Of a stretch of 6,728 nt of DNA, positions 1 to 5,880 are shown piece by piece (the first letter of the stretch is position 1; the number at the start of each line of letters is the position of its first letter). The stretch is from Candidatus Rokuibacteriota bacterium (lineage in GTDB: Bacteria > Methylomirabilota > Methylomirabilia > Rokubacteriales > CSP1-6), in NCBI GenBank assembly GCA_016177555.1, contig JACOVB010000533.1, forward strand, positions 1 through 6,728. The letters are read 5' to 3'. A model generated the notes under the pieces. It ran no database searches, had not been told where the DNA came from, and saw nothing but the letters and a program-made list of their open reading frames with translations. The translations under genes were made by a program, and so were the position numbers.

Positions 1-381
1 AACCTGCGCGCCCCCTTCCTCTGCTGCCGGGCGGCGCTGCCCACCATGATGGCGCAGCGGAGCGGGACGATCATCGTCATCGGCTCCGTGGTGACGAGCC
101 GCACGCTCTCCGGGTCCTCGGCGTACACGGCCTCGAAGTACGGGCTCCTGGGACTCGCGCGGGTGCTGGCGGAGGAGATGCGCCCCCACGGGGTGCGGGT
201 GGGGGTGCTGTCGGCGGGGGCGGTGGACACCGCCCTCTGGGATGCCGTGCCGAGCCCTCCGGACCGGACCCGGATGCTCCGGCCCGAGCAGGTGGCGGAG
301 GCGGCGCTCCTGATGGCCGCGCAGGCGCCCAACGCGGCGCTGGAGGAGATCACCCTGCTGCCGGCGGGGGGTGTGCTTTGA
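1..381 (+). CDS. Short-chain dehydrogenase/reductase (SDR), 3' part only
   Basis: The reading frame is open from the first base and ends at TGA 379-381, giving 126 C-terminal residues of a classical SDR. Residues are numbered from the window start. N1, in the NLRAPF stretch, fits the Asn of the SDR catalytic tetrad. S29, Y42 and K46 (YTASK) fit the Ser, Tyr and Lys, with the usual 13-residue Ser-Tyr spacing. The hydrophobic strand before S29 and the helix after K46 also match the family. The N-terminal Rossmann part with the TGxxxGxG cofactor loop lies outside the window. SDRs are NAD(P)(H)-dependent cytosolic oxidoreductases; the substrate cannot be told from this part. One oddity is that the usual PG of the loop after the catalytic helix reads AG (A72-G73). 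An ATG at 46 lies inside the fold and is not a credible start. The fold assignment is firm; the function is open. Confidence 0.9.
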   Translation, partial: NLRAPFLCCRAALPTMMAQRSGTIIVIGSVVTSRTLSGSSAYTASKYGLLGLARVLAEEMRPHGVRVGVLSAGAVDTALWDAVPSPPDRTRMLRPEQVAEAALLMAAQAPNAALEEITLLPAGGVL

Positions 382-406
382 GGCCTCCGGGGAGGCCCCG
401 GGCCTC
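380..406 (+). terminator. GC-rich hairpin at the end of the SDR gene, possible terminator
   Basis: GAGGCC (380-385) pairs with GGCCTC (401-406), and CGGGG (388-392) pairs with CCCCG (396-400). This leaves a 2-nt bulge (386-387) and a 3-nt loop, so 11 base pairs in total. The hairpin begins within the SDR stop codon. A smaller GCTT/AAGC hairpin follows at 408-419. No T-run follows either stem, so this is not a standard intrinsic terminator. It could act as a weak or Rho-assisted terminator or protect the mRNA 3' end. In DNA this GC-rich such hairpins also arise by chance. Confidence 0.35.
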
Positions 407-421
407 GGCTTCGGGAAGCTC

Positions 422-430
422 TGGTATACT
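422..430 (+). promoter_or_regulatory. Candidate extended -10 promoter for the hesB-moaDE run
   Basis: TGG followed by TATACT (425-430) fits an extended -10 element (TGn plus a hexamer matching TATAAT at five of six positions). It is AT-rich against a very GC-rich background and lies in the only real intergenic gap, about 50 bases before the first start codon. No convincing -35 box is seen 16-18 bases upstream, which is tolerable for an extended -10 promoter. Transcription would begin near 436-438, giving a leader of roughly 45 nt. Confidence 0.5.
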
Positions 431-470
431 GAACGCAGGTTCGCGAGCACCGTCACCCCGAGAGATTCCG

Positions 471-476
471 AGGAGG
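471..476 (+). promoter_or_regulatory. Ribosome binding site deciding the A-type carrier start
   Basis: AGGAGG lies 5 nt before ATG 482. This consensus Shine-Dalgarno sequence fixes the start at 482 rather than at the in-frame GTG at 371, which falls inside the SDR gene. It is the strongest ribosome binding site in the window. Confidence 0.8.
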
Positions 477-481
477 ATTGC

Positions 482-808
482 ATGGTCAGTCTGACTGAAA
501 TGGCGGCGAAGAAGATCGCCGATCTGCGGCTCGAAGAGGGCAAGCCCGAGTTGGGCCTGCGCATTCGCGTTGTCGGCGGCGGCTGCTCGGGCATGTCGTA
601 CGAGCTGGGGTGGGATGATGCGGCCGGCGAGGACGACAGCGTCGTCGAGTCCCATGGGGTCAGGGTCCTTGTGGACAGCAAGAGCGCGCCGTATCTGGCG
701 GGCAGCGAGATCGACTACGTGGACAACAACATGCTGGGGGCCGGGTTCGCGATCAACAACCCCAACGTGAAGTCGTCCTGTGGATGCGGTTCCTCGCACC
801 AGTTCTAG
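482..808 (+). CDS. HesB/IscA-family A-type iron-sulfur carrier protein
   Basis: This 108-residue protein has the usual length for the A-type carrier family. Such cytosolic proteins bind an Fe-S cluster (or iron) and pass it to apo-enzymes. The three family cysteines are visible: C35 in GGGCSGMSY and C100 and C102 in the C-terminal SCGCGSS motif. The FAINNPN stretch just before the CGCG also matches the family. The start is ATG 482, set by AGGAGG at 471-476. The moaDE fusion follows after 19 nt, so the two are probably co-transcribed. This suggests a role in supplying clusters to MoaA or molybdoenzymes, but that is inferred from position only. No IscS, IscU or Suf genes lie nearby. Whether it is best called IscA, ErpA or SufA cannot be settled from sequence inspection, so no symbol is given. 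Confidence 0.95.
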   Translation: MVSLTEMAAKKIADLRLEEGKPELGLRIRVVGGGCSGMSYELGWDDAAGEDDSVVESHGVRVLVDSKSAPYLAGSEIDYVDNNMLGAGFAINNPNVKSSCGCGSSHQF

Positions 809-827
809 CCGCTCGGGCAGCAGCAAC

Positions 828-1511
828 ATGAAGGTGCAGGTGCGGTTGTTCGCCCGCTACCGTGAGGAAGCGGGGCATGACCGCGTCGAGCTGGATCTGC
901 CGGAGGGCGGCACGGTCGAGGCCGCCTGGGAGGCGGTGACGAGCCGCTTCCCGGCGCTCTCGGCGTACCGCCCATTCACGCTGTTCGCCGTGGGTAACGA
1001 CTACGTCCCCCCCGACCGCCCGCTCCATGCCGGCGAGGAGCTCTGTCTGTTCCCGCCCGTGAGCGGCGGCGCGGCCGGGGCGGCGCCGGCCGCGGACCGC
1101 GTCGAGGTCACCGCCGAGCCGCTCTCCGAGCGCGCGATGGCGCAGGCCGTGGAGGACCCGGGCGCGGGCGCCATCGTCCTCTTCTCGGGTGTCGTGCGCG
1201 AGGAGACGGGCGGGCGGCGGGTCAAGTTCCTCGAGTACGAGGGCCACGCGGCCATGGCCACCGCCAAGATGCACGAGATCGCCGCGGCGGTGCGCGCCCG
1301 CTTTCCTGGTGTGCGGAAGGTGGCCCTCGTGCACCGGGTGGGCCGGCTCGAGATCGGCGAGTCGAGCGTGCTCATCGCCGTCTCCTCGGCGCACCGGCGC
1401 GAGGCCTTCGAGGCCTGCCACTTCGCCATCGACACCCTCAAGGAGACGGTGCCGATCTGGAAGAAGGAGCACTTCGAGGACGGCGAGGTGTGGGTCGGCC
1501 GCACCGGTTGA
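828..1511 (+). CDS. moaDE: Fused molybdopterin synthase, MoaD-MoaE in one chain
   Basis: This 227-residue protein carries both subunits of molybdopterin synthase, which adds two sulfurs to cyclic pyranopterin monophosphate to make molybdopterin. Residues 1-81 are MoaD, a ubiquitin-like sulfur carrier ending in FPPVSGG (G80-G81). A linker of about ten residues, rich in Ala and Gly, leads to MoaE (about 92-227). MoaE signatures include FSGVVR, the EYEGH segment, HRVGRLEIGE, SAHRREAFEA and PIWKKE. K205 and K212 fit the two active-site lysines of E. coli MoaE (K119 and K126), including their 7-residue spacing. Free MoaD must carry its thiocarboxylate on the terminal Gly, so cleavage after G81 or an altered mechanism is implied; the mycobacterial fusion MoaX is reported to be cleaved at this place. 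ATG 828 has only a weak ribosome binding site. An in-frame GTG at 780 lies inside the upstream gene and is unlikely. No moaA, moaC or moeB is present. Confidence 0.95.
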   Translation: MKVQVRLFARYREEAGHDRVELDLPEGGTVEAAWEAVTSRFPALSAYRPFTLFAVGNDYVPPDRPLHAGEELCLFPPVSGGAAGAAPAADRVEVTAEPLSERAMAQAVEDPGAGAIVLFSGVVREETGGRRVKFLEYEGHAAMATAKMHEIAAAVRARFPGVRKVALVHRVGRLEIGESSVLIAVSSAHRREAFEACHFAIDTLKETVPIWKKEHFEDGEVWVGRTG

Positions 1512-2920
1512 CGTCGCCAGCTAGCCTCGCGGACGGCGTCCTCGCCACCATCCGCCGCCACGGTCTCCTCGGGGGCGGCGACACGGTGCTCGTGGCCGTG
1601 TCCGGGGGCGCCGACTCGGTGGCCCTGCTCCACGCGCTCCGTCTCCTCGCGCCGATGCTCCCCCTGTCGCTCCACGTCATCCACGTGCACCACGGTCTCC
1701 GCCCCGAGGCGGACGCCGACGCGCGCTTCGTCCTCGAGCTCAGCCGGCGCTGGGCGATTCCCGCGCATGTCGAGCGCGTTCACGTGGGAATGCCGGGGGA
1801 TCCGGCGGGCGAGGGCGGGCTCGAGGCGGCCGCGCGGCGTGTCCGGTACGCGGCCTTCGCCGCGCGGGCACGGGAGATCGGCGCCGCGCGGGTCGCCACC
1901 GCCCACACCGCCGACGATCAGGCCGAGACGGTCTGCATGCGCCTCCTCGAGGGCGCCGGCCCGCGGGGGCTCGCGGGGATTCCCCCGGCGCGTGGCCCGT
2001 ACATCCGGCCGCTGATCGAGACGCGTCGCTGGGAGATCGAGGCCCACCTCCGCGCCCATGGGCTCCCGTGGGTCGAGGATCGGAGCAACCGCGATCGCCG
2101 CTTCCTGCGGAACCGGATCCGGCACGACGTGCTGCCGTTCCTCCGCGAGCGCTACGATCCCGATGTCGTCGAGATCCTGTGTCGCGCCGCCACCGTCGCC
2201 CGCGGGGCCGTCTCGAGGCTCACGGCGCGCGCCGCCCTCGAGCTCGCCCGGCTGGCCGAGCCCCGCGACGGGGGTCTCCTCCTGCGCGTGGCCGAGCTCG
2301 CGGCATTGCCGGGGGACCTGGCCGCCGAGGTCCTTCGCGGCGGGCTCCTGCGGCTGGGTGTCGCGGCGCCGCTCCGGGCGCATGCGCAGGTTGCGCTCCG
2401 GCGGATGCTCGATCCGTCACCCCCGCGCCACGCGATCCGCCTGGGGCGCGTGACGGTGGAGCGGAGCGGAGCATGGCTGCGCATCGGACCCGCCGGGGCC
2501 GGCAGCATCTCTCCGCGCGTCTGGCGTCCGCCGGGAGCGCTCGCGCTGCCCGAGGTGGGGCTCTCGCTCGAGTCACGCCGTCTGGCGCGTCCGGCCGCGT
2601 GGCTGCCGCCGCGGGATCCGCGCGTCGTGGCCTTCGATGGGGACCGAATGCCCGCGGAGCTCACCGTGCGCGGGCGCCGCCCCGGCGATCGGTTCGCCCC
2701 CTTCGGCGGCCCCGGGGTGCGTCGGCTGAAGGAGCTCCTCGTGGACGCGGGGATTCCCCGCTGGGACCGTGATCGCATCCCGCTGCTCGAGGCCGACGGC
2801 GAGATCCTCTGGGTCGCAGGGTTGCGGCGGGGACGCGCGGCGCCTGTGACGCCTGACACGCGGTGTATCCTGGAAGTCACACTCCGTTCCCCTCTGGCGA
2901 CGCCCCCGTCCACGGAGTAA
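1490..2920 (+). CDS. tilS: tRNA(Ile)-lysidine synthetase TilS
   Basis: TilS uses ATP and lysine to convert C34 of the AUA-reading tRNA-Ile to lysidine, an essential step in most bacteria. From the GTG at 1490 the protein has 476 residues, slightly longer than E. coli TilS. Visible signatures are the PP-loop SGGADS (38-43), HHGLR (67-71), AHTADDQAET (138-147) and the RNRIR region (207-211) with its preceding EDRSN. The C-terminal domain, with LTVRGRRPGDRF starting at residue 391 and the RLKELLVDAGIPRWDRDRIPL-type segment after it, completes the family. The start is uncertain. GTG 1490 has GAGGA nine bases upstream, while TTG 1508 overlaps the moaDE stop as TTGA and would give a protein six residues shorter. 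Either way translation is probably coupled to moaDE. The middle and C-terminal regions are rich in Arg and Ala, as expected at this GC content. No truncation is seen. Confidence 0.95.
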   Translation: MGRPHRLTSPASLADGVLATIRRHGLLGGGDTVLVAVSGGADSVALLHALRLLAPMLPLSLHVIHVHHGLRPEADADARFVLELSRRWAIPAHVERVHVGMPGDPAGEGGLEAAARRVRYAAFAARAREIGAARVATAHTADDQAETVCMRLLEGAGPRGLAGIPPARGPYIRPLIETRRWEIEAHLRAHGLPWVEDRSNRDRRFLRNRIRHDVLPFLRERYDPDVVEILCRAATVARGAVSRLTARAALELARLAEPRDGGLLLRVAELAALPGDLAAEVLRGGLLRLGVAAPLRAHAQVALRRMLDPSPPRHAIRLGRVTVERSGAWLRIGPAGAGSISPRVWRPPGALALPEVGLSLESRRLARPAAWLPPRDPRVVAFDGDRMPAELTVRGRRPGDRFAPFGGPGVRRLKELLVDAGIPRWDRDRIPLLEADGEILWVAGLRRGRAAPVTPDTRCILEVTLRSPLATPPSTE

Positions 2921-2930
2921 GATGGCCGCC

Positions 2931-2935
2931 GGAGG
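2931..2935 (+). promoter_or_regulatory. Ribosome binding site of the DegP-like gene
   Basis: GGAGG lies 6 nt before ATG 2942, in the 21-nt gap after the tilS stop. It supports this start, which also places a proper signal peptide at the N-terminus. Confidence 0.75.
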
Positions 2936-2941
2936 CCCCTC

Positions 2942-4426
2942 ATGAGTCTGCGCCGATTGGTCGTGCGGCATCTCGTTGTCCTGTGCGTCGCCGTCTCGCT
3001 GTCGGCGGCGGCATCTGCCCAGACCGGGCCCGCGCCGAAGGGCGCGCCTCCGGCCGAGCCCGAGCGGGTGCTGCAGGCGCTCGAGGACGCGTTCGTGGCG
3101 GTGGCTGATCGCGTGATGCCGTCCGTGGTGAACGTCAGCGTCAAGCCCAGGAAGACCGAGTCCCCGGAGAGCGGCCAGAGTCCGGAGATGGAGCAGCGCT
3201 TCAAGGAGTTCTTCGGGCCGGAGTTCTTCGACCGCTTCTTCCGCCGCCGCGGGCCCAGAGACGAGGGACGCGCCGCCGGCTCCGGCGTCATCGTGGATCG
3301 CCAAGGGTACATCCTCACGAACAACCACGTGGTCGAGAACGCCGCCGAGATCGAGGTGCGCCTCTCCGACGACCGCAAGTTCAAGGCGACGCTGGTGGGG
3401 CGGGATCCGAAGAGCGATCTGGCCGTGCTCAAGATCGAGGCGCCGACCGACTCGCTCCCCGTGGCGGCGCTGGGGAACTCCGACACGCTGCGCGTCGGGC
3501 AATGGGCCATCGCCATCGGGAACCCCTTCGGGCTCGACCGGACGGTGACGGTGGGGATCGTCTCGGCCACCGGGCGCACACGGGTCGGCGTCGCCACCTA
3601 CGAGGCGTTCATCCAGACCGACGCCTCCATCAACCCCGGGAACTCCGGGGGGCCGCTGCTGAACCTGCGGGGCCGCGTCATCGGCATCAACACGGCCATC
3701 GTCGCCACCGGGCAGGGGATCGGCTTCTCGATCCCGATCAACATGGCGCGCGACATCATGGCCCAGCTCATCGCCAGGGGGCGCGTGGTGCGCGGGTGGC
3801 TCGGCATTGTCATCCAGGACCTCACCGATGACCTGGCCGCGGGCTTCGGCCTCTCCCAGGCGAACGGCGTCCTCGTGTCGGACGTCATGGCGGGCAGCCC
3901 CGCGGAGGCGGGCGGCATGAAGCCGGGCGACATCATCGTGGAGTTCGCGGGCGCGCCCATCAAGGACGTGACCGATCTGCAGAAGCGGGTTGCCGCGGTG
4001 GAGCCCGGGCGCCCTGCGGGGCTCTCGGTGATCCGCGATCGGAAGCCGATGCCGCTCACCGTGAAGATCGGCGAGCAGGCGGCCGAGGAGACGCTCGCCG
4101 CCGCCGTCCCGAAAGAGGAGAGCCTCGGTCTCACCGTCGAGCCGCTCACCGCCGAGGCCGCGGAGCGCTTCAGCCTGTCGGCGCGGGCGGGCGTGGTGGT
4201 GACCGCCGTGGCGCCGGCCAGCTCGGGCGCGGAGGCCGGCATCCGCCCCGGGGATGCGATCCTCGAGGTGAACCGCCAGGCGGTGATCGACATGGCGGGG
4301 TTTCGCCGGATCATGGCGGCGGTTCAACCGGGGGACGTGGTGCCGGTCTATGTTCAACGGGGCGGCGGAGGGAACGAGTACGTGGTCCTGAAGGCCCCCG
4401 AATCCCAGAACCCCCGGCGCCCGTGA
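2942..4426 (+). CDS. degP: Periplasmic serine protease/chaperone of the DegP (HtrA) family
   Basis: This 494-residue protein degrades or holds misfolded proteins in the periplasm. The N-terminus is a Sec signal peptide (basic SLRRLVVRH, then a hydrophobic core) with likely cleavage at ASA|Q after residue 26. The trypsin-like domain has the full catalytic triad: H129 (TNNHVV), D159 (KSDLAVL) and S235 (NPGNSGGP). A Phe- and charge-rich insert at about 85-105 lies where the regulatory LA loop of DegP sits. Two PDZ domains follow, about 284-377 (GWLGI start) and 393-484. Two PDZ domains fit DegP, DegQ or MucD rather than the one-PDZ DegS; the symbol is given at that level. The C15 context is not a lipobox. 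The stop overlaps the next start (GTGA, 4423-4426), tying this gene to a sigma-54 response regulator. No sigma-E type promoter is seen upstream. Confidence 0.95.
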   Translation: MSLRRLVVRHLVVLCVAVSLSAAASAQTGPAPKGAPPAEPERVLQALEDAFVAVADRVMPSVVNVSVKPRKTESPESGQSPEMEQRFKEFFGPEFFDRFFRRRGPRDEGRAAGSGVIVDRQGYILTNNHVVENAAEIEVRLSDDRKFKATLVGRDPKSDLAVLKIEAPTDSLPVAALGNSDTLRVGQWAIAIGNPFGLDRTVTVGIVSATGRTRVGVATYEAFIQTDASINPGNSGGPLLNLRGRVIGINTAIVATGQGIGFSIPINMARDIMAQLIARGRVVRGWLGIVIQDLTDDLAAGFGLSQANGVLVSDVMAGSPAEAGGMKPGDIIVEFAGAPIKDVTDLQKRVAAVEPGRPAGLSVIRDRKPMPLTVKIGEQAAEETLAAAVPKEESLGLTVEPLTAEAAERFSLSARAGVVVTAVAPASSGAEAGIRPGDAILEVNRQAVIDMAGFRRIMAAVQPGDVVPVYVQRGGGGNEYVVLKAPESQNPRRP

Positions 4427-5880
4427 CCTCCACGCCCGATCCCGCGGCGGTGTACAAGCCTCGCCTCGTCGTGCTCGTCATCGACGACGAGCCGGGCGTG
4501 CGTGAGTCGCTGGCCGAGATCCTCAAGTACGAGTTCGAGGTCCTCGGCGCCGAGGACGGCGCCGCGGGGCTCCAGATCATCCGGTCGCGCCGCGTGGACG
4601 TGGTCCTGCTCGACGTGAGGCTCCCGGGTGAGCGGGGCCCGGCCGTCCTGCCGCGCGTCCTGGCGCTCGATGACTCCCTCCCCGTGATCCTGATGACGGC
4701 GGTCCCGGACGTCCGGACGGCGGTGGAGTGCATCAAGGCGGGGGCCTACGAGTACCTCGTCAAGCCCTTCGACGTGGACGAGATCCTGCTGCTCGTCCGA
4801 CAGGCGGCCCAGCAGCGGGTGCTCGAGCGAGAAGTCTGCTACCTCCGCGAAGAGCTGGATCGGACCCACGGCGTCGACGCTCTCGTCGGCCGGCACCCCG
4901 CCATGGTGCGGCTCTACGAGACCATCACCCAGGTCGCCCAGACCCATGCCACGGTACTGATCACCGCCGAGACCGGCACGGGCAAGGAGCTGGTGGCGCG
5001 GGCCATCCACCGGCAGAGTCCGCGCCGGGACCAGCCGCTCGTCGCCGTGAACGTGGCGGCGATCCCGGACACCCTCCTGGAGTCCGAGCTGTTCGGCCAT
5101 GAGAAGGGCGCCTTCACGGGGGCCCATGCGCGCAAGGTGGGCCGGTTCGAGCTGGCGCACGGCGGCACCCTCTTCCTCGACGAGGTGGGGAGCCTGCGCG
5201 TGGAGCTGCAGGCCAAGCTACTCCGCGCCCTCCAGGAGCGCGAGATCGAGCGCCTTGGCGGCACGCGCACGATCCCGGTCGATGTGCGGATCATCGCCGC
5301 CACGAACGTGGACCTCAAGCAGCGCGTCCGGGCCCGTGAATTCCGCGAGGACCTGTACTACCGGCTGAACGTGGTGCCGCTCTCCGTGCCGCCGCTCCGG
5401 CAGCGGAAGGAGGACATCGGCATCCTGGCGGACCACTTCGTCAAGAAGTACTCCCGCGAGTTCAAGAAGGACGTGCGCGGTCTCTCGCGCGGCGCGCTGC
5501 TTGCGCTTCAGGCCTACGACTGGCCCGGCAATGTGCGGGAGCTGGAGAACGTGATCGAGCGGAGCGTGGCGCTGGCCAGCCGCCCGGTCATCCGGCTCGA
5601 CGGCCTGCCGCTGGATCTGGCCATCCACGACGGGACCGGCCGCGGTCCGGGGGAGGTCGCGGCCTCCGCGCTGACGCTCAAGGAGGCGCGCGACCGGTTC
5701 GAGCAGGCCTATATCCTGCGCGCGCTGGAGCGGGAGAACGGGAACCAGAGCCGCGCCGCCCGCAGCCTCGGAGTGCACCGCAACACACTGCTCGCCCGGC
5801 TGGCGGGTTGGGGCGTCCGGCGGGACGACGACGCCGGGCCGCTCCAGGCCGCGGCGGGCCTGGGGACCGCCCCCGAATGA
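4423..5880 (+). CDS. NtrC-type sigma-54-dependent response regulator
   Basis: This 485-residue cytosolic activator has three domains. The receiver (about 15-130) shows D21-D22, the phospho-acceptor D64 (LLDVRLP), T92 and K114 (VKPF). The AAA+ domain (about 152-385) shows Walker A at 182-189, the sigma-54-contacting GAFTGA loop (229-234), Walker B FLDE (251-254), R303/R308 near the arginine-finger position, and WPGNVRELEN (367-376). A Fis-type helix-turn-helix lies at about 439-465, followed by a polar tail of about 20 residues. Phosphorylation should drive ATPase activity and open-complex formation at sigma-54 promoters. One oddity is that the first glycine of Walker A is Ala (A182, AETGTGKE). 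GTG 4423 overlaps the degP stop as GTGA and lacks a good ribosome binding site, implying coupled translation. Its kinase and target genes are not in the window. It cannot be assigned to a named regulator. Confidence 0.95.
   Translation: MTSTPDPAAVYKPRLVVLVIDDEPGVRESLAEILKYEFEVLGAEDGAAGLQIIRSRRVDVVLLDVRLPGERGPAVLPRVLALDDSLPVILMTAVPDVRTAVECIKAGAYEYLVKPFDVDEILLLVRQAAQQRVLEREVCYLREELDRTHGVDALVGRHPAMVRLYETITQVAQTHATVLITAETGTGKELVARAIHRQSPRRDQPLVAVNVAAIPDTLLESELFGHEKGAFTGAHARKVGRFELAHGGTLFLDEVGSLRVELQAKLLRALQEREIERLGGTRTIPVDVRIIAATNVDLKQRVRAREFREDLYYRLNVVPLSVPPLRQRKEDIGILADHFVKKYSREFKKDVRGLSRGALLALQAYDWPGNVRELENVIERSVALASRPVIRLDGLPLDLAIHDGTGRGPGEVAASALTLKEARDRFEQAYILRALERENGNQSRAARSLGVHRNTLLARLAGWGVRRDDDAGPLQAAAGLGTAPE

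Noticed and set aside
371..481. An upstream GTG start extending the A-type carrier by 37 residues
   Set aside because: The added stretch overlaps the SDR gene, has no family similarity and ignores the consensus AGGAGG directly before ATG 482.
1001..2383. A 460-codon minus-strand frame opposite moaDE and tilS
   Set aside because: No recognisable family, composition typical of GC-rich antisense frames, and both covered genes are certain.
2844..2881. A possible promoter for degP within the tilS end (CTGACA 2853-2858, TATCCT 2866-2871)
   Set aside because: The two elements are only 7 bases apart, and no good -10 lies 16-18 bases after CTGACA. The match is not convincing.
3190..3270. Phe/Arg-rich insert in the DegP-like protein as a new domain
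   Set aside because: An insert of this kind at this place is the usual LA loop region of DegP/DegQ/MucD proteins.
2152..3597. A 481-codon minus-strand frame across the tilS-degP junction
   Set aside because: Ser/Arg/Pro-rich translation with no domain, opposite two well-supported genes.
2573..4357. A 594-codon open frame on the minus strand, longer than the degP gene it covers
   Set aside because: It lies opposite degP and the end of tilS. Its translation is low-complexity, rich in Arg, His, Asp, Gly and Ala, with no recognisable domain. High third-position GC removes stop codons from the antisense frame, so it is a shadow.
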